The notes: generated by a model not told the origin, from the letters alone. DNA of 47,675 nucleotides from Planctomycetaceae bacterium (GCA_031267635.1 JAIRYX010000232.1:1-47675); one strand, 5' to 3'; positions 8,648 to 18,090 are shown, counted from the first letter of the stretch. Program-made: numbers and translations.

Positions 8648-9127
8648 CCTCGTACTTGAACATTCGATTTTCGTTTAAAGAGGGACGTTAAGGACGAGAG
8701 GGACTTTGTGGACATGATGAACGATACCTGCTTTCTGAATATCAATTTCGGACTTCCGAACTCCAATCAATCCCTTCAAAACTTCCTTTTGGGCTTTTTT
8801 TACTCCGATTTTGGAGCGATGAACTCCACCTTTTCCGTTCAAAACGTCTCGTTTGGACTTCCGAACTCCAACTTTGGACTTTTGAAGTCCGAAAATTGGA
8901 CGTTTCGAAGTCCGATTTCGGCTTTTTGAAGTTCAAACAATATCTTCGAAAGCCCAAATTCGGAGTTCTTTAACATCAAAAAGGACGTTTTGAAGTCCAA
9001 AATTGGAGTTCGGAAGTCCAACGTTTACGTTCCGAAGTCCAAAGTTGATCCGCGAAAGCCGTGACAATTCACGAAAAATTTTATCAATTCCCTTGTTTAT
9101 ACTCCTCATGCTTGAACATTTGATTTT
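8648..9127. repeat. Imperfect direct repeats bracketing array 2
   Basis: CCTCGTACTTGAACATTCGA (8648 on) and CCTCATGCTTGAACATTTGA (9104 on) are direct repeats of about 24 bp with three or four differences. They lie about 456 bp apart, on either side of the 21-bp array. Inside and outside them are GGGAC-rich flanks: AGAGGGACGTTAAGGACGAG from 8679, and the opposite-orientation CCTCAAGTCCCTCTTGTTCC ending near 9166. Together these account for the non-coding stretch 8579-9206. Confidence 0.6.
8746..9060. repeat. 21-bp-period tandem array 2 (15 units)
   Basis: Fifteen degenerate units keep a perfect 21-bp register. Clear units are at 8746, 8851, 8872, 8893, 8998 and 9019. The core is TTTGGACTTCCGAACTCC or its variant TTGGACGTTTCGAAGTCC. 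Most units contain a dyad such as GGACTT/AAGTCC (8875-8890). Short open frames through it give heptapeptides such as FGLPNSN twice, but stops interrupt them on both strands, so I call the array non-coding. Confidence 0.85.
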
Positions 9128-9206
9128 TAAGACAGTGTTTGTCGTTCCTCAAGTCCCTCTTGTTCCTTTGGAAATAAAAACCGCATTTTCAAGTATGAGG
9201 GGACTC

Positions 9207-12119
9207 TTATTCATTTCCGACCTTCACAAACACCGGAGCGCATTGTAACATGTTTGGGTTGTCGAAGAGTTGGATATTTTGTTTCGTGCCGATATTTCCG
9301 ACATGGACGAGCGAATAGCCATTGTTGTTGGATGATGCGCTCGCTTGCCGGCGAACAATGTAAAGTTCGCCTTCAATGTCGTCGTCGCTTTTGAGTTCGC
9401 ATTTCCAATTGTTCAAATCGCGGTTCAAAAAGCCGATCCATCGGAAACGATATGGTTTGACAAAACTCTCATTTTCCGCGTATTTTGCGAATGTTTCTTT
9501 AATTTGTTCCGGTTTTGGCAAGCGGATTTTCGCTAACACGTCAAGCGCCTGCTGACGGGCTTTGGTTGTTGGCGACGACTCTGCATTCATACGATTCACA
9601 TATTCATCAAGCGTCTTATTGTTCATATTCAACAGAATCGGCTGATAATTTTTCGCAATAATCGCGTCATATTCCGAAAAATCGGCGATCATCGTTTTCA
9701 TCAGCGAATACTTGAGAATCGGATCGACGCCGTCCGCACTATAAACTTCGTGAATGAGCGACGCGCACACAAGCGTCCAGTTTTTCTGTTCTATCTGTTC
9801 CAATATTGTCAAGCCGTGTTCTGCAATATCCGTTTGTGTTTTTTTCGGCAAGTTTTCAAAAAATTCTTTGTCGAAACGTTTGGGAGTCGGCGTCGCGTAG
9901 TCGCTGGTCGCATAATTGTAACTGCCCGGATTGTTCGGCTTTCGCGTGACATAATACCATGTGGAATTTTGCGACGTAAACAAAACCCAAAACGGCTTCG
10001 TTTTCAGGTCGGTAAGTATATCCGTTGTTTTCGCAAAAATTATTTCATTTTGTGAGATAGGGCGTTTGGCAATCGCCGTAATCAAGTTGATTTCATCGGG
10101 CTGAATCGCAAAATTCTCGCTGCTATAATCAACAAACGTGTTGGTAAACGTTTGCAATATCTTGGAAAATTTGTTCGCGTCTTCCGGTGCGGATTTTTCC
10201 AATAATCGAAAATTCGACAACAAACGGCACAGCTCGTCATATTTCAATAACATTTCAATCGCGTTCCATTCGTCTTGTATCATTTCCATTTGCTTGACAA
10301 TGTTGTTGTCAGGAAATTTTTTAATGATACCGCTCAGCCGCGTCTTGAATAAATCCGCATATCCGATGTTAGAAACCAACGTTTGAATATTTTGTTGGAG
10401 AGCGTTTTGCAAATCAATTTGGTCGATTTGCATTTGCAAATCCGCAATGGTTTTCTTGCAGCGTTCCAAATGTCCCGACGTTGCGTTGGGATATTCGTTG
10501 ACGAGCGATTCCAACGAAAGAATCCATTCCCGTTTTTTATTTTTGATTTCATTAGGCGAAAGATTTTTATTATTGGCAGGATTTTGAATCTCTTTTTGAA
10601 TCAGACTCCACCGAGCCAGCAAGTTCTTGTCCACTTGATTTTTCCGGTCGCGTTCAATCCGCTGATATTTTCCGCGCAACGATTCAAGAATTGTTCGTTC
10701 CTCTTCCGTTGTTGCCAATCGTCCCAATTCGCTCACCAACGACGGACGCGAAACGTCGTTTGCGTCAATCATCTGCGTCAATTCCTGCTGAATGTCGGCA
10801 AAACGTTTTTTACGGCGTTCGGCGTCCTCTACCATTTGCTGCAATTTCGTGAGAAGAAACGCCGCTTCGCCGTCTTGCATTGTAGAAAGTTTCGCTTCAT
10901 TCGCTTTAAGATATTTGCTGATATTTTCAGAATTTCCTTCTTCCTCTAATTTTTTGAGCGCGATAACGGTATCGGCAACGATTTTATGTTGCGTGTAAGC
11001 GTAAACAAACAATCCCGCCATACTGACGACGACAAGAGACACGAAAATCGCCGAAATCGTAATCCATCGCGTGCGTCGGCGATGCTGCAATTCCTGCATA
11101 TCGACGTTTTGCTCAAATGCGTCGGTGATTTCTTCGGGAATTTCTACCGAGGCATTTTGCGCGGTAATTTGCAACTGCTGATAAAGCCGTTGAAGTTCCG
11201 GCAACGGCGTTTCAACTTTCATTGCCGCGACCATTTGATTACGGATAGCTTCGTACTGATGCAGATTTTTCTGTTGTTGTGCGTCTTCTTGCAACCAATT
11301 GACTGCTCCCTGCGTCATTTTTACGACGTCTTGAGGAACAGGAAAGTTATATTGCGTTTGCAGCGAGCAGAGATTTTGATAAATCATTCTTCCTTGATTC
11401 ACGTCAAATTGAACATGAGCATTCAACAATAACTCAGCCAACTCCCACATTTGACGTGCTACATTTTTCAGCAGATTGTTTTGTAACACGGATTCTATCT
11501 GAAAAACAAGAGTGACCGGCGGCGTCAATGCCCATGATTGCGACAGTTCGTTTTGTAACGTCTTGAGTTGTTCAATATTATTTTCCTTGATTGCCGCACG
11601 GATTTCTGTTTCGAGTTCGGGCAATCGTAACTGTTCAAACGTTTCCTGATCTTTTATCCAAAATGTATTGGACGGATCAAGAACGGCAATTTCTCGCAAC
11701 AAGCCAAGCCGTTCCGTCAACGGCGCACGCGACAACGCGGCAAGACGATATTTGCGAAGATGCGGTTCCAACAAATGTTGCGAATCGTAAGCGTCGTTGA
11801 GTTCTTTAGCAAACTCTTTTTGCAGCGGCGGCGGAATCGGATAACCAAGCAACGCCGTCACGTCGCACCATTCTTCGCGTTCTGGAAAATCCAAGATGTT
11901 ATAAATATCGAGAAGCGGCGGCTCGGTTTCCGCAAGACGCACGGCTTCCGCGAGATTTCCCTGCCGCAAAAATCCGCCGCAATATTTCATCCGCTCATTG
12001 AGTTCGTCGCACGCGGCGGCGTATTGCTCCGCTAACGTCCGCAACGTTTCCGGCGCGGTTGTATCGGAAAACATCAGTGCGTTTTTAATCGCGTCAACAG
12101 TTGCTTGGTAATCTGTCAT
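9207..12119 (-). CDS. 970-aa coiled-coil protein with one membrane helix
   Basis: I do not recognise a named family. Residues 1-345 are helical, Leu/Gln/Glu-rich and probably cytoplasmic. A basic stretch (RRRTRW) precedes a single membrane segment at about 350-372 (ISAIFVSLVVVSMAGLFVYA). About 600 further residues form long coiled coils (380-600) and a mixed C-terminal part ending in a beta-rich segment. The order of genes (GTPase, GAP1-like protein, this protein, all on one strand with gaps near 100 bp) suggests that the three act together, with this protein linking cytoplasm and periplasm. No strong ribosome site is visible before the ATG at 12119. The role is inferred from neighbours only. 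Confidence 0.65.
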   Translation of the reverse strand: MTDYQATVDAIKNALMFSDTTAPETLRTLAEQYAAACDELNERMKYCGGFLRQGNLAEAVRLAETEPPLLDIYNILDFPEREEWCDVTALLGYPIPPPLQKEFAKELNDAYDSQHLLEPHLRKYRLAALSRAPLTERLGLLREIAVLDPSNTFWIKDQETFEQLRLPELETEIRAAIKENNIEQLKTLQNELSQSWALTPPVTLVFQIESVLQNNLLKNVARQMWELAELLLNAHVQFDVNQGRMIYQNLCSLQTQYNFPVPQDVVKMTQGAVNWLQEDAQQQKNLHQYEAIRNQMVAAMKVETPLPELQRLYQQLQITAQNASVEIPEEITDAFEQNVDMQELQHRRRTRWITISAIFVSLVVVSMAGLFVYAYTQHKIVADTVIALKKLEEEGNSENISKYLKANEAKLSTMQDGEAAFLLTKLQQMVEDAERRKKRFADIQQELTQMIDANDVSRPSLVSELGRLATTEEERTILESLRGKYQRIERDRKNQVDKNLLARWSLIQKEIQNPANNKNLSPNEIKNKKREWILSLESLVNEYPNATSGHLERCKKTIADLQMQIDQIDLQNALQQNIQTLVSNIGYADLFKTRLSGIIKKFPDNNIVKQMEMIQDEWNAIEMLLKYDELCRLLSNFRLLEKSAPEDANKFSKILQTFTNTFVDYSSENFAIQPDEINLITAIAKRPISQNEIIFAKTTDILTDLKTKPFWVLFTSQNSTWYYVTRKPNNPGSYNYATSDYATPTPKRFDKEFFENLPKKTQTDIAEHGLTILEQIEQKNWTLVCASLIHEVYSADGVDPILKYSLMKTMIADFSEYDAIIAKNYQPILLNMNNKTLDEYVNRMNAESSPTTKARQQALDVLAKIRLPKPEQIKETFAKYAENESFVKPYRFRWIGFLNRDLNNWKCELKSDDDIEGELYIVRRQASASSNNNGYSLVHVGNIGTKQNIQLFDNPNMLQCAPVFVKVGNE

Positions 12120-12241
12120 GGTTGTATGATAACACTAAGTTAAATGTTTATTTTTAGGGACTTTTACGACTTCTTGGAACATTGTGATGTTCGCAATATT
12201 ATGTTGCCGACGTCATCGACGCCGCTGAATTTTACGGCTGT

Positions 12242-14344
12242 TTATTTGGTTGTTAAAATGATAACTTTTGTTTCAGCCGTTTGCACATAAAGATCAAAAT
12301 CAAATGTCAATTTAGGATTTTTACGATACGCTTGATAAGCGTCATTGAACGCAATGAAATTTTTGCAAACATCATTTTGATTTTTTGAAATTTCTTCCAA
12401 TGCTTTTTCTAAAATCTTCGGATCAGCTAAAATATTTTGAATCTCTGGATAATCTCTAAATACACCTTGACCTTTTAATTTATCTTGTTCACTAACTTTT
12501 TGGAACATTGCCAAACGTATCTTTTCCCATTCATCTGGTTGGACGTTATCAATAAAAATTCTTTCATTCTTTATGACAACATCAAATAATAAAACGGATT
12601 CACTTATAGATTTATCATCAAGTTTTATTTTTAATTCGTAGGACATTCTATTACTTGGTTCGTTGTCATTAGGAATTACTTTTTTGCGTTCAATAACAAA
12701 ATCAAATTTTTCGTTATCGTAATTAATTTTACGAAAATCAATATTCATCTTTGTAATCCATTTTGCAACTTTATCTTTTTCAACGTGCCCACCACCTTCT
12801 TCATTAGCAAAGACTTTAAATTGGTCAGGTGATTTGAGTAAATTTTCATCTTTTTCTAACTTAATTATTGGTTTTGGAACAGATACGTCAAAACGATGAT
12901 TTGTAGAGTCATATTTGGGTTTGGATATAGAGTTGACAGAACTGAGTAATTCTTCTTCTTCGGTTATTTGAGTTTTCTCATTAGGAGGTTGCGGCGGTTC
13001 TGGTTTATTTTCTTTATCTTTCTTTTCATTTGCGTCATTTACATCATTATTGGGCGTTTTGCTTGAGCTTTCTGATTTTTCTTCTTTGGAAGACAATTCA
13101 TTATTTGACTTGTTTTGCTCTTTATTTGATTGTTCTCTTGCTAAAGCGTTTTCTGTCTTCAGCGGTTCGTTTTTTGGCGGTTCTGTTTTCTTTTCTTCCG
13201 ATTGAGTCGTTGTTTGTGGTTGCGATTGTTTTTGAATTTCTTGCGTCCTCTTTGACCAATTTGATAACCTCCCGCATAAAATCACTCCAAGTGGTATCAA
13301 TACAATCACTGCGAAAAAAATAATAATTCCAATGAGACATCCTTTTTTACCACTCGCTTCTTCCGATTCATAACGGTTGAAATCGTAACTGCCGCGCGTG
13401 TAGATTTTCTTCTTTTGTCCGGGAACGGAAACCGTTGCGGGGACAGATTGAAATACCGGCGAATCCGCAAGTTCGTACGCGCCGGATTCATTTTCCGCCG
13501 ACGCTTTGATCGGCGTTTGGACTGGCATTACGATTGCACGTTCTTGTTCGGGCGAAACGCCGGTTCTCGCTAATTCCGTCCATTTTCCGGCGGGCGGAGC
13601 GGCTAACGGTTGCGTCAAATCTAAAACTAACGTATTCGCCGAAAGACGCGCTTGCGCAATTTCCGGCGAGCCGATTAAAATTGATTTGATTTGACAATCC
13701 ACACCGGTCGGAATATTACAATAATATGTTGTGAATGTCGTCTTCCATTGTTGTTCCGGCGGCAATAAGGCAAGCGATTCTTCAATTAACGGAAGCGTTG
13801 GGACGCCCGGATGAAAAATGAGCGAAACCGGACGTTTTACAACCGCCGCTTCCGCCAGCACGCCGCCCCACCCCGCGTCACCGGTGAATTGCTTCCATAC
13901 GTTACACACGCGAATCGGCGAGGAAAATGTCGGCAATTTTTTGTTCGCCGGTAACAACGCCGCTTTCTGATTCCAGGACGTACAAAACTGCGAATATTGT
14001 AAAAGAATTGCGGCTGGTCCCGACGGTTGTAATTCCGCGTTGTCCAAGACAAGATGATGCGAAATTTTGTTGGTGCGCTTCGTGTAATCCAATCCGGCAT
14101 CCGCCGTCCGCGAAAGAATTCGCCATGTCAAGCCGCCCTGACGAACGATAAGAGACGAAAACGCAACCGGATTTTTCACCGTGTTCGGATCGGGCGGCAA
14201 ATAAACATGACGATAACCGCTTAACGTCTCCAGAAATCGTGTCAAATTCGGTGGCATCCCCGCCGTACAAGCGACGGTGCAAAATCCTTGACTTCCCGGT
14301 TTTAGACCTTGCGGCGATGATGTATAAATTAATTCCTGAAGCAT
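12242..14344 (-). CDS. GTPase-associated protein (GAP1-like) with central membrane helix
   Basis: This is a 700-residue protein. The N-terminal about 290 residues (LIYTSSPQGLKPGSQGF, LSGYRHVYLPP, ILSRTADAGLDYTKRTNKIS, HHLVLD) resemble, from memory, the N-terminal domain of GAP1 proteins that accompany double-GTPase genes in predicted bacterial conflict systems. A membrane helix follows at about 334-356 (CLIGIIIFFAVIVLIPLGVI). After it come a charged, Ser/Glu/Lys/Pro-rich linker of roughly 100 residues and a C-terminal domain of about 200 residues that I do not recognise. AGGAA lies 8 bases before the ATG. The zinc-ribbon GTPase gene ends 97 bp upstream, which supports the pairing. The family name rests on recall and needs a profile search. 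Confidence 0.6.
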   Translation of the reverse strand: MLQELIYTSSPQGLKPGSQGFCTVACTAGMPPNLTRFLETLSGYRHVYLPPDPNTVKNPVAFSSLIVRQGGLTWRILSRTADAGLDYTKRTNKISHHLVLDNAELQPSGPAAILLQYSQFCTSWNQKAALLPANKKLPTFSSPIRVCNVWKQFTGDAGWGGVLAEAAVVKRPVSLIFHPGVPTLPLIEESLALLPPEQQWKTTFTTYYCNIPTGVDCQIKSILIGSPEIAQARLSANTLVLDLTQPLAAPPAGKWTELARTGVSPEQERAIVMPVQTPIKASAENESGAYELADSPVFQSVPATVSVPGQKKKIYTRGSYDFNRYESEEASGKKGCLIGIIIFFAVIVLIPLGVILCGRLSNWSKRTQEIQKQSQPQTTTQSEEKKTEPPKNEPLKTENALAREQSNKEQNKSNNELSSKEEKSESSSKTPNNDVNDANEKKDKENKPEPPQPPNEKTQITEEEELLSSVNSISKPKYDSTNHRFDVSVPKPIIKLEKDENLLKSPDQFKVFANEEGGGHVEKDKVAKWITKMNIDFRKINYDNEKFDFVIERKKVIPNDNEPSNRMSYELKIKLDDKSISESVLLFDVVIKNERIFIDNVQPDEWEKIRLAMFQKVSEQDKLKGQGVFRDYPEIQNILADPKILEKALEEISKNQNDVCKNFIAFNDAYQAYRKNPKLTFDFDLYVQTAETKVIILTTK

Positions 14345-14441
14345 AACAGCGTTCCTGTGTCAGCGTGGTTGATGGAAAAATGTCCGGCAAATATTTTAGG
14401 GAGGCGAGTCATCCTCACAACTTTGATTTTATTTTAAATTT

Positions 14442-15722
14442 TCACTTTACTTTTTTTGCTACGGAAATGACGCCGCGCGTGAGTTTGTTCAATATGTAAA
14501 GAATTGGCACTTCAACCCAGTACGGTTTGATGTCCGCAGGACGAAAACCAAGCGCGCCGGTTTGCGAATCAATTGACGGCGGTCCGCCTGTCGCGCTGAC
14601 CGGAATGTAAATCACATCGTCCGACAGTTGTTCCGCCGCCGAAACAATTTCAGGGATCAACTGATAAAGCAGTGCACGAGCTTTTTGAGAAATTTGCTCT
14701 ACTTCTGCAATGTGCAACGCGCGAACATTGGTGTTGGGAATTGCCATCCATGGATTCGACTCCATTCGAGCGTTCAGCAAAAACAACCACGCATCCGCTT
14801 TGGTCAAAACAATCACAAGCGGCGTTTTCTTTCGCGTCTTGCCTCGCACGTTCCAATGATTCCGCACACGATTGGCAAGTTCGGATAAAATGGATTCCTG
14901 CCGAACAGGAGAACGACGCACCGAATCATTGTTTTGCATTTGCGGATCATTGGCACGTCCCTGACATGCACGACGAAACCGCGCGTCTTGTGTTGGATCA
15001 AACAAAAAGAAAACCGCGTCGGACGTTACAATATGCCGCGTTACCGGACGAACCGCGCTATCTTCGCCCGGCAAGTAACTTTCGCCCGCGTTGTCGTAAA
15101 GACAAAGAATTTTGGAAATATTCGCCGCGTTGTTCGCAAGCGGATGTTCTTTATCCGGCGACATCGTAAACGTGAACGGCTGAGGAAACGAAACGTTCTG
15201 CCCCTTCAAAAAAACCGTATTATAAATGTCGCCGTAAACTTCTGTTTTTTCGATAGCGGCAAGCATATTTGAGTCGGTCTGCAAAAACTGCTGTGATTCA
15301 TAATGCTGCAACCGTAAATTCATTTCCGGGTCGGCGTCGGTATAAGAAAAATGAAAATATTTCGGCATCACTTTGCGAAGCCGCCATGTCATCGACGCGA
15401 GATAATACGATTTTCCCGCAGCGGGCGCACCGACAATGGAAAGAAACAACGGCGGCATTTCCAAAAACGGACGCGGAATTTGCAAATGACAATTCGGACA
15501 TGCCAAGCGATGACACGCAAAACCGTTAGCGTCCAACGCTTGCGCCGCCGGATTAAAACGCATCGGCAAAAAACGCTGCTGCGCGGCGTTTCCCAACCGC
15601 GAATCGCCGAGCAAGTCGGGCGATTCCGAAATCCAAAGTATTTTTTCCGTGTCAAAACGTTCCCAACAATGCGGGCATGTGACTTGTTCGAGAAGTTGAA
15701 TCGAAGGCGTTGCGGAGACCAT
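14442..15722 (-). CDS. Zinc-ribbon P-loop GTPase, DO-GTPase2-like
   Basis: The gene encodes 426 residues from the ATG at 15722 (MVSATPSIQLLEQ), which has CAGGAAAC just upstream. An upstream in-frame extension to 15824 has no ribosome site and was rejected. Paired CPHC (about residue 15) and CPNC (about 76) motifs form a zinc ribbon. GTPase motifs follow: Walker A GAPAAGKS near 95-102, DNAGE (DxxG-type) near 208, and TKAD (NKxD-type) near 302. Insertions between them include a basic, glycine-poor loop. This combination matches GTPases that partner GAP1 proteins in systems predicted to act in biological conflict. It is probably the nucleotide-dependent switch of the minus-strand cluster. The nucleotide specificity is inferred from TKAD. 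Confidence 0.7.
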   Translation of the reverse strand: MVSATPSIQLLEQVTCPHCWERFDTEKILWISESPDLLGDSRLGNAAQQRFLPMRFNPAAQALDANGFACHRLACPNCHLQIPRPFLEMPPLFLSIVGAPAAGKSYYLASMTWRLRKVMPKYFHFSYTDADPEMNLRLQHYESQQFLQTDSNMLAAIEKTEVYGDIYNTVFLKGQNVSFPQPFTFTMSPDKEHPLANNAANISKILCLYDNAGESYLPGEDSAVRPVTRHIVTSDAVFFLFDPTQDARFRRACQGRANDPQMQNNDSVRRSPVRQESILSELANRVRNHWNVRGKTRKKTPLVIVLTKADAWLFLLNARMESNPWMAIPNTNVRALHIAEVEQISQKARALLYQLIPEIVSAAEQLSDDVIYIPVSATGGPPSIDSQTGALGFRPADIKPYWVEVPILYILNKLTRGVISVAKKVK

Positions 15723-15799
15723 TTTGTTTCCTGTTTGGTTATTGGTTAAAGGACGGTAAGGACATTGAGAGACAAAAGAGATATGTTTTTTATATGCTA

Positions 15800-16570
15800 T
15801 CACATCGGACGTTTCATAATACATTCATAACTCGCCTTATTTCCGTTGGTTGCTCGTCTTGCGGAAATCAATTCCCAACCTTGTTTTCCGTATTTATCCA
15901 TTTCATCTATAAACATCGAATCAAAGGGAGCAATAACCAGATATTCATACTTGATGTTTGGTTGTCGAAGTTGTGACTGAATGGTTGTCAGTTGGGATGG
16001 AATATTATGAAGCTTGTTAAATTGTGAATTGATATTTTTAAGTTGTGAATCAATATTGTTAAGTTGGGAATTGGTTATTTCCAAATTCGTATTTTGCTGA
16101 GCGTTCATTTGTTTTAAAAATCCGATTTGCCCTGTTTGGACAAAAACGCCGATGATTTGAAAAATGATAATCGCTCCCAAGAAACCCAGCGCAATTTTCA
16201 TCAAAAGCATAGCGTTTTTTATCGTCGCCAATAACAATGCGATTTGTTGTTCCAATGTTCCTTGATTTCCCGCTTGAGGAATCGCAACATTGGAAACCGG
16301 TACGGCAACCGTAGCGGCAGATTCCGGCGGATGTTCATCATCGCTGGAATCGCTATTCTTGCTTGAATCATGTACCAGCGATGGTTCGGGAACGCTGACA
16401 GGCGACTGTTGGGTGAAAAGTCCCGGAATTTTCGATGCGGGAAATTCACGCCCGTTTTCGCTGATAATAATCGTATCCGGCATGACGGCTCCGCTTATTG
16501 CCATTTGCTTGATTTCCGCCGCACTCAATGGACCTTGTTTGTTTCCCTGCGTATCACGAATGTAAAACAT
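15800..16570 (-). CDS. GYF_2 domain, membrane helix, coiled coil and DUF4177 domain
   Basis: This 256-residue protein opens with a GYF_2 domain (YIRDTQGNKQGPLSAAEIKQ) at 1-53. An acidic linker and a membrane segment at about 125-148 (ALGFLGAIIIFQIIGVFV) follow. A regular coiled coil (NSQLNNIDSQLKNINSQ) covers about 160-205. A C-terminal DUF4177 domain (YEYLVIAPF, KYGKQGWELISARR, YECIMKRP) ends the protein. It is the third GYF_2 protein of the cluster. GYF_2 modules on several membrane proteins may dock them onto a shared proline-rich partner; the Pro-rich linker of the 12242-14344 protein is a candidate. AAGGTTAG lies upstream of the ATG. The lipoprotein gene ends 52 bp upstream. Confidence 0.8.
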   Translation of the reverse strand: MFYIRDTQGNKQGPLSAAEIKQMAISGAVMPDTIIISENGREFPASKIPGLFTQQSPVSVPEPSLVHDSSKNSDSSDDEHPPESAATVAVPVSNVAIPQAGNQGTLEQQIALLLATIKNAMLLMKIALGFLGAIIIFQIIGVFVQTGQIGFLKQMNAQQNTNLEITNSQLNNIDSQLKNINSQFNKLHNIPSQLTTIQSQLRQPNIKYEYLVIAPFDSMFIDEMDKYGKQGWELISARRATNGNKASYECIMKRPM

Positions 16571-16622
16571 CGTCTAACCTTTTACTAATTTTTATTTTTT
16601 CGTTTTTAACTTTTAGCTTACT

Positions 16623-17153
16623 TTACTCGACCGTTATGACTAACGTTTTAGAATCGTCTCCAAATTTTATTTGACCACCGGCTTGTTTTTCGGAAATACG
16701 TTTCAAAAGATTTTCCGCGTCTTGTTGAATTTTCTGCTTGGTTTCATTCGGCGTTTTATTTTGATTGCATTCCGTCCAGACCTGAAACGCTTGAACGTAT
16801 GCTTTTTCCAACTTGCCGTTATCAAACAACTGCTCCGCTTGTTTTAATTGCGTTTCTTGTTTGACAAAAGATTCGTGAGATTTTTTGTTGAAAACCGTTT
16901 CATCATTGCCGTTTTTTGCTGATTCGGAATCGGAGTTTTGCGGCTCGGATTGTTCTGATTCTTTTTCTGCGGACTCGTTATTTTGAGAATTTTCCGCTTG
17001 TTCTTTTGATTCGTATTCCGTCTTTTCCGGCTTTGCCATGATCGGCATAACGGACGGTTGATTTGCCGTTTTCTTTTGACAGGAACATCCCGGCAAAAAT
17101 AAAAACGAAATAAGGAGGACAAAAAAACAAAAGAGTTGTGTTGCGAATTTCAT
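16623..17153 (-). CDS. Small lipoprotein, first gene of the minus-strand cluster
   Basis: This 176-residue protein has a lipoprotein signal peptide (FFVLLISFLFLPGC) with a lipobox LPGC at about residue 23. An acidic Glu/Ser/Asn-rich linker covers about 40-90. The C-terminal helical part contains KQAEQLFDNGKLEKAYVQAF, a TPR-like helix pair. It is probably anchored to a membrane facing the periplasm. As the most upstream gene of the cluster, its promoter and leader would lie in 17154-17560, where several strong hairpins occur. The specific function is unknown. Confidence 0.7.
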   Translation of the reverse strand: MKFATQLFCFFVLLISFLFLPGCSCQKKTANQPSVMPIMAKPEKTEYESKEQAENSQNNESAEKESEQSEPQNSDSESAKNGNDETVFNKKSHESFVKQETQLKQAEQLFDNGKLEKAYVQAFQVWTECNQNKTPNETKQKIQQDAENLLKRISEKQAGGQIKFGDDSKTLVITVE

Positions 17154-17220
17154 AATTTATACATCAGGAATTGTTGCGGCTTATGATCGATACCGCAAAG
17201 ATGTAACGTTCGCGTTTTAG

Positions 17221-17545
17221 TTTGCAGAATGAAATTGATGCAAAGAAAAATGGGACGCCACGTCGTTTCTAGAGCGGGCTTTTCCCATAGGGCTAATATG
17301 GCGTTACGTTATTTCAATTTTTGTTTTACGCAACAATACGAACCAACAGCATAGCTACTGGTTGCACGAAAAATTAACCCGCAAGTGTTTCCCATGACGC
17401 CCCGTACTGGGGGCGCAATGATAGGAAACACATAATATATTTTTCCATCCGACAAATGCCGGTAGCCCATGGAAAATATTTACCTAAAAAAGGTAAAGAA
17501 ACGATAACTTGCGGAACAAATTGTTATAATCCGGCGAGTGTCCGG
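17221..17545. ncRNA. Candidate structured RNA or leader, strand undetermined
   Basis: A 325-bp non-coding block carries nested pairings: TTTGCA/TGCAAA (17221/17239), ACGCCA/TGGCGT (17255/17299), a hairpin at 17341-17362, GTGTTTCC/GGAAACAC (17385/17424) enclosing CGCCCC/GGGGCG, TTTTCCAT/ATGGAAAA (17441/17469), TACC/GGTA (17481/17492) and TCCGG/CCGGA near 17530-17545. CCGCAAGT (17379-17386) and ACTTGCGG (17507-17514) close the central three hairpins into one multibranch domain. Read on the minus strand it would be the 5' leader of the cluster starting at 17153. It matches no RNA class I know. Confidence 0.45.
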
Positions 17546-17830
17546 ACATTTATCAATCAGCTTTTGCTCGGATAAAAACCTCAAAAATATTGAAAAAGTT
17601 ATAAGACAAAATTAGATTTACTTTTTTTAGTATACAACCCTTGATATTTTTGGCAAGGGTTTTGTTATCACTTTTCAAAAAAAGAAAATATTTTAAAAAC
17701 ATTATTAACAAAACAATAAACAAGAATGAATTGTGTCGATTGATTAGCCATATTCGATAACAGAGTTTTTTGTCGCCAATATACGAATAAACTTTAGGCA
17801 AGAGAGTGGGACGTAAAGGAAATTTTTTTG

Positions 17831-18010
17831 ATTATTTCGTTTTTTGGGGAACAATATTTGAAAACGCAATAGAAAACTATGGTATTAGTTACTCAAGCCA
17901 CATAAATCCGTACCGAGCAACTGCATAATGATCCGTGTACCCGAAATACTTTATTATTGCAACTCTTATTTCCATATAGTAGCCGACAAAGCCCCCAAAC
18001 ACGCCCAAAC
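17831..18010. repeat. Half GTAAC fold-back element with inverted second module
   Basis: From 17887, GTTACTCAAGCCACATAAAT and then AACTGCATAATGATCC, ACTTTATTATTGCA and TAGTAGCCGACAAAGCCCCC follow the left half of the 335-bp element at 21185. The right half is missing. Immediately before it (17831-17877), TTCGTTTTTTGGGGAACAAT and ATTTGAAAACGCAATAGA are the reverse complement of the module present at 3048 and 20160. The rest of 17546-18419 is A+T-rich; apart from this copy and the 18-bp repeats at 18091 I see nothing in it. Confidence 0.65.
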
Positions 18011-18090
18011 GAACCACGACAAACAAGAGATAACAAATACCCACACTTACAAGAACACCGAAAACTCCACCATAAAACACAAACATCAAC

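Noticed and set aside
8708..8929. Small protein with FGLPNSN heptads in array 2
   Set aside because: The frame stops in mid-array while the repeat pattern continues, and the opposite strand is just as open.
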